Source of the DNA: SG8-40 sp963792855
GTDB taxonomy: Bacteria > Pseudomonadota > Gammaproteobacteria > Burkholderiales > Eutrophovitaceae
Assembly (NCBI GenBank): GCA_963792855.1
Contig: CAWBXZ010000016.1
Location: forward strand, 1 to 64,000
Length of the DNA: 64,000 nt
Direction: 5' to 3'
In this document: piece by piece, positions 38,774 to 48,125 of the stretch
Numbering within the stretch: position 1 is the first letter of the stretch
Layout of the letters: each line of letters opens with the position of its first letter
Position numbers and translations under genes: made by a program
Notes under the pieces: model-generated
What the model was told of the DNA's origin: nothing
The model's database searches: none
The model's input: only the letters and a program-made list of their open reading frames with translations

Positions 38774-40180
38774 ATGAAACCGATCTGGATTATCGACGAC
38801 GACCGCTCCATACGCTGGGTGTTTGAAAAAGCTCTCGCGCGAGAGAACATAGCGTTCAACACCTTCGCTTCTGCCCCTGACGCCCTCGCTGCGCTCGAAA
38901 CCAGCGTGCCCCAGGTGGTTGTCAGCGACATAAGGATGCCGGGTGGCTCGGGGCTGCAATTGCTGGAAACCATTCGCGCGCAACATCCGAACCTGCCGGT
39001 CATCATCATGACCGCGTATTCGGATCTCGAAAGTGCCGTAGCCGCGTTTCAGGGCGGTGCGTTCGAATACCTGCCCAAGCCTTTCGACGTCGATCATGCA
39101 ATCGACCTCATTCGCCGCGCAATGGACGAGAGCCAGCGACAGGACGACGTAACGGAGCTACCGGAGGCGGCGCCGGAAATCCTGGGGCAGGCACCCGCCA
39201 TGCAGGAAGTGTTTCGTGCAATCGGCCGGCTCGCACAATCCCAGGCCACCGTTCTGATTAACGGCGAATCGGGCACCGGCAAGGAACTGGTTGCACGGGC
39301 ACTGCATCGGCATAGTCAACGCGCAAACAAACCGTTTATCGCCATCAACACCGCCTCCATTCCAAAAGACCTGCTGGAATCCGAATTATTCGGCCACGAA
39401 CGCGGTGCATTTACCGGCGCACAGGCGATGCGCCGCGGCCGTTTCGAGCAAGCCGAGGGCGGGACCCTGTTTCTGGACGAAATCGGCGACATGCCACCGG
39501 ATCTGCAAACACGTTTGTTGCGGGTGCTCTCCGACGGCCACTTCTACCGGGTTGGCGGACATCAGCCGATGCACGCCAACGTGCGCGTCATCACCGCAAC
39601 ACACCAGGATCTCGAAAAAAGGGTCAAGGAAGGACTGTTTCGCGAAGACCTTTTTCACCGCTTGAACGTCATTCGGCTCCGTTTGCCGCCGCTGCGGGAG
39701 CGACGTGAAGATATTCCACTACTGGTGCGCCATTTCATGAAGAAATGCGCGCACGACCTCGGCGTGGAATCGAAGCGCCTGACCGATGACGCGATCAAGT
39801 ACCTTGCTTCGCGGGACTGGCCGGGAAACGTGCGGCAGCTGGAGAACGTGTGCCACTGGATAACGGTCATGGCGCCCGGCGTCACCGTCGACACGAAGGG
39901 CCTTCCGCCCGAGTTGCGGGACGAAGCCGGCGAGGCGGGGAGCGATGACTGGGTCGGTGCGCTGGAGCGCGAAGCGGAGTCGCGCCTCAGACGCGGCGAA
40001 ACCGGCATCCTCGACGACTTCAGCCGCAAGTTCGAGCGCGCGCTGATTTTGCGCGCCCTCGCGCATACCGGTGGACGCCGCATCGAAGCTTCCCAGTTAC
40101 TCGGGATGGGCCGGAACACGCTGACGAGAAAAATACAGGAGCTTGGTCTCGAAGAGGACGTCGCAAAGGAAAAATCCTGA
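38774..40180 (+). CDS. ntrC: Nitrogen regulation response regulator NtrC (GlnG)
   Basis: 468-residue sigma-54 activator. Receiver domain with the phosphoacceptor Asp near residue 52 (VVVSDIRMPGGSG), AAA+ domain with Walker A GESGTGKE, the sigma-54 contact loop GAFTGAQ and Walker B GGTLFLDEIGDMP, and a C-terminal Fis-type helix-turn-helix (RRIEASQLLGMGRNTLTRKI). Binds the enhancer seen upstream of glnA, and possibly controls the porin promoter at 63109. Confidence 0.96.
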   Translation: MKPIWIIDDDRSIRWVFEKALARENIAFNTFASAPDALAALETSVPQVVVSDIRMPGGSGLQLLETIRAQHPNLPVIIMTAYSDLESAVAAFQGGAFEYLPKPFDVDHAIDLIRRAMDESQRQDDVTELPEAAPEILGQAPAMQEVFRAIGRLAQSQATVLINGESGTGKELVARALHRHSQRANKPFIAINTASIPKDLLESELFGHERGAFTGAQAMRRGRFEQAEGGTLFLDEIGDMPPDLQTRLLRVLSDGHFYRVGGHQPMHANVRVITATHQDLEKRVKEGLFREDLFHRLNVIRLRLPPLRERREDIPLLVRHFMKKCAHDLGVESKRLTDDAIKYLASRDWPGNVRQLENVCHWITVMAPGVTVDTKGLPPELRDEAGEAGSDDWVGALEREAESRLRRGETGILDDFSRKFERALILRALAHTGGRRIEASQLLGMGRNTLTRKIQELGLEEDVAKEKS

Positions 40181-40369
40181 CGTCGCGCTGCGCCCGCCGT
40201 TGGCATCGGTAACACATTGTCGATAGCGGCAGCAGCGGCCAACGAATACCCCGTTAATACCTGTTGACGAGCTGGGACAAAGATTCCGGACTGTTGATGC
40301 CGGAGAGTCGATGTCTTTCGGTTTTATCCGCCCTTCACCGCGTTCTGCGAGCCGGCATCGTCTTGCCGT

Positions 40370-41137
40370 TCAGTTGGCGATTTCGGCTACCACCGGCGCA
40401 TGGTCCGACGGTCGTTCGAGGGCCCGCATGTCCTTGATGACGGAAACACGCTGGCAGCGTTTCGCCAAAGCCGGTGACAACAGGATATGGTCAATGCGCA
40501 GCCCCATACCGCGCTTGAACGCATTGAGCCGGTAATCCCACCATGTGAAGGTTTTCTCCGGCTGATCGAACAATCGAAAACTGTCGACGAAGCCGAGACC
40601 AATCAGGGTCCCGAATGCCTCGCGTTCCGGCTCGCTGAATAACACCTTGCCTTCCCACGCCTTCGGATCGTGCACGTCGCGTGGTTCCGGCGCGATATTG
40701 AAATCACCAACGACCACCATCTCCGGATGACGCGCCCGTTCATCAGCCAGCCATGCGGCAAACGCAGCCAGCCAGTCGAGCTTGTAACGATACTTGTCGG
40801 AATCAACGCTCTGCCCGTTCGGGACATAAGCGTCAACGACACGGATGGCGCCGATCGTCGCCGCGATCACCCGCTTCTGTTCATCAGGGAAACCGGGTAT
40901 GCCGCGAACAACAGCTGCACAGGGCGCGCGGGAAACAATAGCCACGCCGTTGTAGGTCTTCTGTCCGGAAAAAACAACCCGATATCCAGCCGCCTCTATC
41001 TCCTCAACCGGAAACTTCGGATCATCCAGCTTTGTTTCCTGCAAGCAAACGACATCCGGCGCGTCCTCTTGCAACCAGCCCAGCAACTGCTCCAGCCGGA
41101 CTTTCAGTGAATTCACGTTCCATGTGGCGATTTGCAT
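40370..41137 (-). CDS. xthA: Exodeoxyribonuclease III family protein
   Basis: AP endonuclease / 3'-5' exonuclease of base-excision repair. About 255 residues from ATG 41137 (MQIATWNVNSLKVRLEQLL). Seen: DVVCLQETKLDDPKFP (metal Glu), VVGDFNIAPEPRDVHDP, FTWWDYRLNAFKRGMGLRID and the catalytic end PSDHAPVVAEI. Follows ntrC convergently; the 189 bp between them hold no gene. Confidence 0.93.
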   Translation of the reverse strand: MQIATWNVNSLKVRLEQLLGWLQEDAPDVVCLQETKLDDPKFPVEEIEAAGYRVVFSGQKTYNGVAIVSRAPCAAVVRGIPGFPDEQKRVIAATIGAIRVVDAYVPNGQSVDSDKYRYKLDWLAAFAAWLADERARHPEMVVVGDFNIAPEPRDVHDPKAWEGKVLFSEPEREAFGTLIGLGFVDSFRLFDQPEKTFTWWDYRLNAFKRGMGLRIDHILLSPALAKRCQRVSVIKDMRALERPSDHAPVVAEIAN

Positions 41138-41659
41138 ACAGCCATCCATTTACTGTTCGGCATCGTGTTGGCTGGATTGTATTCGGTTTGGCTGGGTGAT
41201 TTGCGTGTACGCACGCCGCAAATCAACTGCGGGCTTGTCCATTACGGCGCTCCGCGCCGTAATGGAGCGCTTTCGCATGGCCGGTTCGCTCTGCAAAGAA
41301 TCCACATTCGAATTGCGTGCATATGAAAATCGGTTTCGCTGGTACACGCACAAGCCGGTTCTCACCCGTGACTCTCGTTGACCAAATGTTTGCAAACCAA
41401 CTTTGCGAAACCACGCATGTGGTGCCACTGCATCTTTTCCAATTGGAACCACTGAAAAGATCTTTGCGGGGAGAACCAGGTCCCGTGTTCAGGTAACCAG
41501 GTTGGAACAGGGCGCGCTGCGTGACACGGCAGCCGCAGCAAGATCGACAGAAGCCAACACAAGCATTACGGAGTCCGACGCGCGAGGTCAGAGGAGGGCG
41601 CCGGCCGCCTCAACAGAATCAACTCCACTGGTAGTTGAACCTGCCCCTGGGGAAATCTC
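41138..41659. other. Gene-poor stretch of 522 bp
   Basis: Between xthA and the Sel1 gene. I see no recognisable protein in any frame; only short frames with no domain. The one clear feature is the perfect hairpin at 41238-41266. Confidence 0.6.
41238..41266. repeat. Perfect 13-bp inverted repeat (hairpin)
   Basis: TCCATTACGGCGC and its exact reverse complement flank a three-base loop TCC. No T run follows on either strand, so it is not a standard terminator. It may be a REP-like element or a relic. Confidence 0.9.
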
Positions 41660-42235
41660 TTATCTGCTGCGCCACCATCGACTGGCCAGTTGGTGCGCTT
41701 CGGCGATTTCCTCCGGCGTCATTTCCTTCTTGATCATCTGCAGGTTGCGGTGCGCGTTCCTGTTGCCTTGCACGGACGCGAGTATCCACCAGAAGCACGC
41801 CTGCACATCGTCACCCGGGACGCCCTCCATGCGATAGTACGCCGCACCGAGGTTGTTCTGGGCCTTCGCGTCTCCCTGTTCGGCCGCTTTTTCGTACCAG
41901 TACGCCGCCTGCGTGCCGTCTTGCGCAGTGCCTTTCCCCTTGGCATACATCACGCCGAGGCTCGACTGCGCCACCGCTAGTCCCTGCTCCGCGGACTTGC
42001 GATACCAGTACACGGCTTGCTCATAGTCTTGCGGGACGTTCAGACCGAATTCGTACGCTACGGCAAGGGTGAACTGCGCCGCCGCGTCACCAAACTCGGC
42101 GAACTCCTTCATCAACTTGAGTGCGGTCGCACGTTCTTGCGCGTCGACTGGGGAACCGGCGCTCCCCGACGCATCGGCCAGCGCAGTCGCCGACACCATC
42201 ACGAGGCAAAGAACTACTATTTTTGCGTGTCTCAT
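41660..42235 (-). CDS. Sel1-repeat (TPR-like) exported protein
   Basis: About 191 residues from ATG 42235. A signal peptide (MRHAKIVVLCLVMVSATALA) supports this start over ATG 42274. Three to four Sel1 repeats follow, with the AxWYRKAAEQG pattern: AVYWYRKSAEQGLAVAQSSL, AAYWYEKAAEQGDAKAQNNL, ACFWWILASVQGNRNAHRNL. Such proteins are periplasmic adaptors; the partner is unknown. Confidence 0.9.
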   Translation of the reverse strand: MRHAKIVVLCLVMVSATALADASGSAGSPVDAQERATALKLMKEFAEFGDAAAQFTLAVAYEFGLNVPQDYEQAVYWYRKSAEQGLAVAQSSLGVMYAKGKGTAQDGTQAAYWYEKAAEQGDAKAQNNLGAAYYRMEGVPGDDVQACFWWILASVQGNRNAHRNLQMIKKEMTPEEIAEAHQLASRWWRSR

Positions 42236-42327
42236 GGTCGGCGCGCTTTCGACATCAGCAGAAACGGCAACCAAGCCGCAACGATCGAACGGGCCAGTCC
42301 GGTTTGCCCGGACTCATCGCGAGAAGC

Positions 42328-42810
42328 TTATCGCGAGCCCTTCCTTGTAAACCAGCTGCGAGCGCGCTTGTTCTGAGTGATTGCCGCCGATGGGTCGCCT
42401 TGCTTCTTGCGCGCCGGCGCGGCCCGCGCGACGTCCTGATCGCGGCTTGTCGAGAACTGATCTCGCAAGAAAGCCTTGCATAACTCCACGCCTGCATCAT
42501 CGATTTCGACAACCTTTGTTCCAATCACCGAGTCGCCAACGTGAACGACCTCCACCTTGCACTCGAGCACCCTGCCCGGCAAAAGCTCGCAACGGAAGCC
42601 GAGAATCTGCCCCTCCCAGAACCTTTCTGTAGTCAGAAGCAGGAAGCCAGTCTCGCTCATGTCCTGGATCAGACAGGTATTCTGCTCGGCAAGTGCCGTC
42701 AAAGCCAGTGGATCATCCTCCGAAGTCAGGACGCCTTTTCGCGTGACGCTAATCCGTTTGGCGGTTCGTAGCTCGGAGAAATCCTGCATGTCGGTTCGCG
42801 GTTCGGTCAA
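42328..42810 (-). CDS. PilZ-domain protein
   Basis: 160 residues. Likely c-di-GMP receptor: basic cluster RTAKRISVTRKG followed by QDMSETGFLLLT, which fits the PilZ RxxxR and D/NxSxxG motifs. A basic C-terminal tail (ARAAPARKKQ) follows the domain. Target unknown. The upstream leader contains a 9-bp-stem hairpin at 42833-42854. Confidence 0.82.
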   Translation of the reverse strand: MTEPRTDMQDFSELRTAKRISVTRKGVLTSEDDPLALTALAEQNTCLIQDMSETGFLLLTTERFWEGQILGFRCELLPGRVLECKVEVVHVGDSVIGTKVVEIDDAGVELCKAFLRDQFSTSRDQDVARAAPARKKQGDPSAAITQNKRARSWFTRKGSR

Positions 42811-43141
42811 AAGTCGCTCAGCTGTCGGTAATGAAAGCGGGATAGCCCGCTTTCACTGCGGTAACCCGGGTCAGTGCACAAACCGGGCCAACATCGGCCC
42901 CGGATCCCTTCTTTAGCCGGGATCTGACAGCTCTCGACACGCGGAATCACACAAACTATCAATTTGTTAAGCACCGCTGCGATGGCGAGCAGATCGGGAA
43001 GGAATGCCTGCGCCACATGCCGTGAAACGCCATTCCTTTAACGATGGCAACGGGCAAACGAAGAAAAACGGCCGCTTATCGGTACATTTCTACAAGAAGC
43101 GCCGCTTTATCGGGGCGGACAGTCAATCCCGGGGGAATGCC
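42811..43141. other. Intergenic region with a 9-bp hairpin
   Basis: 331 bp between pilZ and the glutaredoxin-like gene. No gene seen. GAAAGCGGG / CCCGCTTTC with an ATAG loop (42833-42854) sits about 25 bp upstream of the pilZ start, without a T run. Confidence 0.6.
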
Positions 43142-43729
43142 CTATTCGATGTATTCAACGTCCTCGTAGTCGGACTCACCCTGCTCATCATCGCCGGCGC
43201 CGGCATCGACGTTCTGGTCGACTTTTTCTGCAACCTGCGGCACCGTTGGCGTTATCTCTACGAGCGGGTAGCTCGGATAGCCGGCGAAATCAAGGGCGCT
43301 ATTCCATTGCGCCGCTTCAAACCCTCTGATCACCGTACCCCCGATCTTGACAACAGGCACTTCCCGGGCACCCGAGGTCAAAGCCATCAGTTCCTCTTGC
43401 ACCTCTGCGCGGTCGGCGTCCAGCAACGTGTGCGGAACCCCCCTCCTGAGAAGCAGTTCTCGCGCCGAATTGCAGTGCTGGCCACAATCGGTCACGTAAA
43501 GCGTCACAGGGAACCTGCTCACCGCAACCTGCAGACGATACGGCAATACCTGCTCCGAGCTTTCATCGTACAGGTGCGGGCGTTGGACATTCCTCGCACC
43601 GGCAGGCGGCAGCTCATCGCCATAATGAACATTGCCCGCCTCGTCTTCCCAGCGATATGTGTCCGCGGCAGCGGCGCCTAACGAGACCAGTGCGACAACC
43701 CCAACTGCCAGCAGCCTTCCCATCATCAT
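43142..43729 (-). CDS. DUF4124 plus glutaredoxin-like exported protein
   Basis: 195 residues. Signal peptide MMMGRLLAVGVVALVSLGAAA, then DUF4124 (DTYRWEDEAGNVHYGDELPP), then a thioredoxin/glutaredoxin-like fold with CGQHC in place of the usual CPYC and the cis-Pro loop REVPVVKIGG. The last 35 residues are acidic. Probably a periplasmic thiol protein. It is 12 bp downstream of prlC on the same strand. Confidence 0.85.
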   Translation of the reverse strand: MMMGRLLAVGVVALVSLGAAAADTYRWEDEAGNVHYGDELPPAGARNVQRPHLYDESSEQVLPYRLQVAVSRFPVTLYVTDCGQHCNSARELLLRRGVPHTLLDADRAEVQEELMALTSGAREVPVVKIGGTVIRGFEAAQWNSALDFAGYPSYPLVEITPTVPQVAEKVDQNVDAGAGDDEQGESDYEDVEYIE

Positions 43730-43741
43730 CTGTTTCTCCGA

Positions 43742-45790
43742 TCAGGCGTGCGCAACGGCCGGCTCATCACTCATGCCGCTGTGCCGCAACAACGCTTCAA
43801 TACTCGGCTCGCGCCCCCTAAACGCCACAAACGACTCCAGTGCCGGCCGGCTACCGCCCACCGCCAGGATTTCATCGCGAAATCGCGACCCGACATTGCC
43901 TTCGAGCACCCCGTGTTCTTCAAATTCACTGTAGGCGTCCGCCGACAGCACTTCGGCCCATTTGTAGCTGTAGTAGCCGGCCGCGTACCCGCCGCCAAAA
44001 ATGTGGGAAAAACCATTCGGAAACCGGTTGTATGACGGCGGAATCATCACCGCGACCTTTTTGCGGACTTCGTCAAGGACCCGCATCGGCGAAATCGGAC
44101 CGTCCGGCTCGTACTGGTGATGGATATTCATGTCAAACATGGAAAACTCGATCTGCCTCAGCGTCTGCATGCCGACCTGGAAGTTTTTCGCCGCCAGCAT
44201 CTTGTCGAACAACTCGCGCGGCAATGGCTCGGCCGTGTCTACGTGCTGTGTCATTTCCTTGAGCACATTCCATTCCCAGCAAAAGTTCTCCATGAACTGG
44301 CTGGGAAGCTCGACGGCGTCCCACTCCACGCCATTGATGCCTGAAACGCCAAGCACGTCCACGCGCGTCAGCAAATGGTGCAGGCCATGGCCAAATTCGT
44401 GAAACAGCGTAATCACTTCGTCGTGCGTCAGCAAAGCCGGTTTGTCGCCTACAGGAGACGAAAAATTACAGTTCAGGTAGGCAACGGGGGTTTGAAGCCC
44501 GTCTTGCTTGCGACGCCGGGTAATGGCATCGTCCATCCACGCACCGCCTCGCTTTGTGGGCCGGGCGTGCAAGTCCATGTAAAACCGGCCTAAAAGCTCG
44601 CCGCTGTGGTCGCGAATCGCGAAAAATCGCACATCGTCATGCCAGCGGGTCGCCTCCTCCTCGGATATTTCGATCCCGTACAACTTCTGCACGACGCCAA
44701 ACATGCCTTCGAGCACCTTGGGTTCGGGAAAATACTGCTTGATATCCTGGTCGGAGAAAGCGTACCTGGCGAGACGAAGTTTCTCTGAAGCATAGGCTAC
44801 GTCCCAGCTCTCGAGCGGCACCAGCCCGAGCTCATCTCTTGCAAAGCCTCGTAGCTCATCGAGATCGCGTTGCGCATAAGTTCTGGCCCTGGCGGCAAGG
44901 TCGGTCAGAAAGTCCAGAACCTGCCGGGATGACTCCGCCATTTTCGGTTCCAGCGAAAGCTGGGCGTAATCCTCGTATCCAAGCAACCGGGCCTGTCGGC
45001 GGCGCAGTTTGAGAATCTCGACGATCAGCGGCGTATTGTCATGTTCGGGAGGGCCAAACTCGGAAGCCCGCGTGACGAAAGCACGGTACATGCGTTCGCG
45101 CAGCGCACGATTGTCCGCGTACTGCAATACCGGCAGATAGGACGGCGCGTGCAACGTAAACTTCCAGCCCTCCTTGTTCTCGTTCTTCGCCGCCGTCCGG
45201 GCCGCCTCGACAGTGTCGGCCGGCAGTCCGGCCAGATCGTTCTTGTCCGTGACGAGCAGTTCGAACGCGTTCGTTTCGTCGAGCACATTGTCGTTGAATC
45301 GCGAGGAAAGCTTTGCAAGTTCTTGCGCATTCTTCCCGAATTCCGCTTTATCCCGAGGCGCCAGATCTGCCCCTCCGAGCCGGAAATCCCGTAGTTCGTT
45401 CTCGACAAACTTTCGCTGCGCGTCGCTTAGCGTTTGATAGGCCGCCGATGCCCTGAGTGCCTTGTACCGACGAAACAACGATTCGTTTTGCGCAAGTTCG
45501 GTGAACAGTTGCGTTACCTGCGGCAAGGTCTCGTTGTAGACCTCACGAAGCTGCGTCGAATTCATCACCGCATTCAGATGGGCCACCTGACCCCATGCCC
45601 GTCGCAGCCGTTCGACGGCATCATCGAGCGGCGTCACAAACGTGTCCCAGGTCGGTTCGGTTTCGTCCCCGGTGACTTGCCCGGTGACCTTGCGTACATC
45701 GGCGAGCAACTGCGATATAGCCGGGGCAACAAACTCCGGCTTGAATTCGGTAAAACGGGGTAGCCCGGAAAAATCAAGTAATGGATTCAT
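43742..45790 (-). CDS. prlC: Oligopeptidase A (M3 family)
   Basis: Cytosolic zinc metallopeptidase that degrades peptides and signal-peptide fragments. About 682 residues from ATG 45790 (MNPLLDFSGLPRFTEF). The zinc motif is FHEFGHGLHHLL (HExxH) and the more distal Glu region is ELPSQFMENFCWEW. C-terminal SHIFGGGYAAGYYSYKWAEV is typical of the family. Full length. Confidence 0.96.
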   Translation of the reverse strand: MNPLLDFSGLPRFTEFKPEFVAPAISQLLADVRKVTGQVTGDETEPTWDTFVTPLDDAVERLRRAWGQVAHLNAVMNSTQLREVYNETLPQVTQLFTELAQNESLFRRYKALRASAAYQTLSDAQRKFVENELRDFRLGGADLAPRDKAEFGKNAQELAKLSSRFNDNVLDETNAFELLVTDKNDLAGLPADTVEAARTAAKNENKEGWKFTLHAPSYLPVLQYADNRALRERMYRAFVTRASEFGPPEHDNTPLIVEILKLRRRQARLLGYEDYAQLSLEPKMAESSRQVLDFLTDLAARARTYAQRDLDELRGFARDELGLVPLESWDVAYASEKLRLARYAFSDQDIKQYFPEPKVLEGMFGVVQKLYGIEISEEEATRWHDDVRFFAIRDHSGELLGRFYMDLHARPTKRGGAWMDDAITRRRKQDGLQTPVAYLNCNFSSPVGDKPALLTHDEVITLFHEFGHGLHHLLTRVDVLGVSGINGVEWDAVELPSQFMENFCWEWNVLKEMTQHVDTAEPLPRELFDKMLAAKNFQVGMQTLRQIEFSMFDMNIHHQYEPDGPISPMRVLDEVRKKVAVMIPPSYNRFPNGFSHIFGGGYAAGYYSYKWAEVLSADAYSEFEEHGVLEGNVGSRFRDEILAVGGSRPALESFVAFRGREPSIEALLRHSGMSDEPAVAHA

Positions 45791-45903
45791 CATCAACAAT
45801 CAACAGAGTGAATACGAAAAATTAAACGGACCCGGGATGCACCTGGTTCTCATGCCCCGAATGCAAGCCTCGGTGGCCGGCAGCACCGGAGAACATCCGG
45901 TCG

Positions 45904-47175
45904 CTACTCGTAGACGATGTGGCCGCCCAGGAGCGTATACAAGACCTTGCCTTCAAGCTCGTATCCGGCAAAAGGCGTGTTGTGTCCTTGACTTCGAAAC
46001 CGTGAGGCGTCGACGAGCCAGGACCGCGACGGATCGAATACGCACAGGTCTGCACGCGCCCCGACGGCAACACGGCCGGCCGGAATGCCCAGCAAGCGCG
46101 CGGGCGCAGAAGTCAGGCAGGAAAGCGCCTCAGCGAGCGCGATTCCCGCCTCATCCGCCCATTTGAGCGTCAACGGCAAAAGCAGTTCCAGGCCCGTTGC
46201 GCCGGCCGCCGCCTCGGCAAAGGGCAGTTGCTTGGCATCGTCATCGACCGGCGTGTGATCGGAACAGACTGCGTCGATGGTTCCATCGGCCAGCCCGGCT
46301 CGCAAGGCATCACGATCCCGCGATGAGCGCAGTGGCGGCATCAGGTTGTATGCGGACTCAAAGTCACCGATATCGATGTCGGTCAGGTGCAAATGATTGG
46401 CCGAGATATCGCAACTCACCGGCAAGCCCGAGGCTTTCGCCTGCCGCACCATATTCACACTCTCTGCGCCCGATAACCGGCAAAGATGCACGCGCGCACC
46501 CGTTTCCCGGGCCAGCAAGAGTATTGTCGATACCGCGATCGTTTCGGCGACGGCAGGGATCGCCTGCAAGCCCAGCCTGGTCGCAACTTCACCGTCATGT
46601 GCAACACCACCACTGGACAGGCTGTTTTCCTGCGGCCGCAGCCACACAGAGTGCCCAAGCGTAGCGGCGTATTGCATGCATCTGAGCAACATCTGAGGGT
46701 CGGGGAGCGGTGCATCCCCCTGAGAGAATGCAACGCATCCGGCTTCGGCAAGTTCAGACATCTCGGTGAGCTTGCTGCCTCGCAAGGCCTGAGTCAGCGC
46801 GCCTATCGGATACACCTGCACCAGGTTGAGATTGCGCGCCCGGTACTTGAGCATTTCCACAAGGCCCGGCTCGTCCAGCGGCGGATCGGTGTCGGGCGGA
46901 CAGGCAAGGCTGGTGACCCCGCCCGCGGCAGCCGCTGCCGCCTCGCTCTCCAGAGTAGCGCGATATTCCAGGCCCGGCTCGCGCAAGCGCGCCGCGATAT
47001 CCACCAGACCGGGACAGACGACGAGTCCACGCGCATCGATCGTGCGGTCGGCCCGAAAGTCCGCCGGTGCCTTGCCGATGGCGGCAACTTCGGATCCATC
47101 GATGAAGACGTCGGTATGCTCGTCGAAGCCGCTCGCCGGGTCGATGAGCCGCCCTCCCGCGATATGCGTCTTCAT
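45904..47175 (-). CDS. pyrC: Dihydroorotase-like protein without the HxH metal site (PyrC')
   Basis: 423 residues of the class I dihydroorotase fold, overlapping pyrB (ATGA). The place where active enzymes have DxHxHLREPG reads VDIAARLREPG, so both metal-binding His are gone, while VCSDHTPVD keeps the later Asp. In Pseudomonas-type organisms such a protein is an inactive partner needed for PyrB assembly, and a separate active dihydroorotase exists elsewhere. I infer the same here. Confidence 0.88.
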   Translation of the reverse strand: MKTHIAGGRLIDPASGFDEHTDVFIDGSEVAAIGKAPADFRADRTIDARGLVVCPGLVDIAARLREPGLEYRATLESEAAAAAAGGVTSLACPPDTDPPLDEPGLVEMLKYRARNLNLVQVYPIGALTQALRGSKLTEMSELAEAGCVAFSQGDAPLPDPQMLLRCMQYAATLGHSVWLRPQENSLSSGGVAHDGEVATRLGLQAIPAVAETIAVSTILLLARETGARVHLCRLSGAESVNMVRQAKASGLPVSCDISANHLHLTDIDIGDFESAYNLMPPLRSSRDRDALRAGLADGTIDAVCSDHTPVDDDAKQLPFAEAAAGATGLELLLPLTLKWADEAGIALAEALSCLTSAPARLLGIPAGRVAVGARADLCVFDPSRSWLVDASRFRSQGHNTPFAGYELEGKVLYTLLGGHIVYE

Positions 47176-48125
47176 GACTGGCCCGCCAGGATAGACATCA
47201 CCGCCATTCTCACCGCAATCCCGAACGTGACCTGCGGCAGAATCACCGACTGGGTGCCATCCGCGACGCTGGAGTCGATTTCCACCCCCCGGTTCATCGG
47301 GCCGGGATGCATCACGATCGCCTGCGAATCGGCATGGGCCAGTTTTTCCGGGCTCAAACCGTAATTCTTGAAATACTCCTGCGCGCTCGGGAGCAACTCG
47401 CCGTTCATGCGCTCATTCTGAAGCCGCAACATGATCACCACGTCAACGCCCTTCAACCCCCTGGCCATGTCGGTGAAAACCTGGACGCCCAGCCGCGTCA
47501 CGGCCGTCGGCAACAAGGTCGCAGGAGCAATCACGCGAACTTCTGCCACGCCCAGCGACGTCAACGCGTGAATCTGTGACCGGGCGACCCGGGAATGCAG
47601 GATGTCGCCAACGATTGCGACCCGAAGGCCCGCGAAGTCGTGCTTGTAATGACGAATCGTAAACATGTCGAGCAAGGCCTGCGTCGGATGCGCATGCCGC
47701 CCGTCGCCGGCGTTGATGACGTGAACATTCGGCCCGACGTGCCGCGCGATCAGATTGGGCGCACCGCTTTGGGAATGCCGTACAACGAACATGTCGGCAT
47801 GCATCGCCGACAGATTGGCAATGGTATCGAGCAGCGTCTCGCCCTTGCTCTGAGCGGAAGCGCCGACGTTGAGATTGATTACATCGGCCGAGAGCCGCTT
47901 GGCGGCAATCTCGAACGTAGTGCGCGTGCGTGTGCTGGGCTCGAAGAAAAGGTTGAAAACCGACTTTCCGCGTAACAGCGGGACCTTCTTGATGTCGCGT
48001 TCGGTGACAGAGACAAACGAGCGGGCGGTATCGAGAACGTGAACCAGCGTATCGCGCGGCAGCCCCTCAATAGACAACAGATGGGTCAGGCCCCCGCTGC
48101 TGTCAAGTTGAGGATTGCGGCTCAC
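47172..48125 (-). CDS. pyrB: Aspartate carbamoyltransferase catalytic subunit
   Basis: 317 residues; carbamoyl phosphate + aspartate to carbamoyl-aspartate in pyrimidine synthesis. Carbamoyl-phosphate motif FFEPSTRTRTTFEIAAKRL, HPTQALLDMFTIR and MHPGPMNRGVEI are diagnostic. Overlaps pyrR by ATGA and the inactive pyrC downstream by ATGA. No pyrI follows, consistent with use of the PyrC-like partner. Confidence 0.97.
   Translation of the reverse strand: MSRNPQLDSSGGLTHLLSIEGLPRDTLVHVLDTARSFVSVTERDIKKVPLLRGKSVFNLFFEPSTRTRTTFEIAAKRLSADVINLNVGASAQSKGETLLDTIANLSAMHADMFVVRHSQSGAPNLIARHVGPNVHVINAGDGRHAHPTQALLDMFTIRHYKHDFAGLRVAIVGDILHSRVARSQIHALTSLGVAEVRVIAPATLLPTAVTRLGVQVFTDMARGLKGVDVVIMLRLQNERMNGELLPSAQEYFKNYGLSPEKLAHADSQAIVMHPGPMNRGVEIDSSVADGTQSVILPQVTFGIAVRMAVMSILAGQS

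Noticed and set aside
42833..42854. Hairpin as a terminator for a gene upstream of pilZ
   Set aside because: No T run on either strand and no gene ends there.
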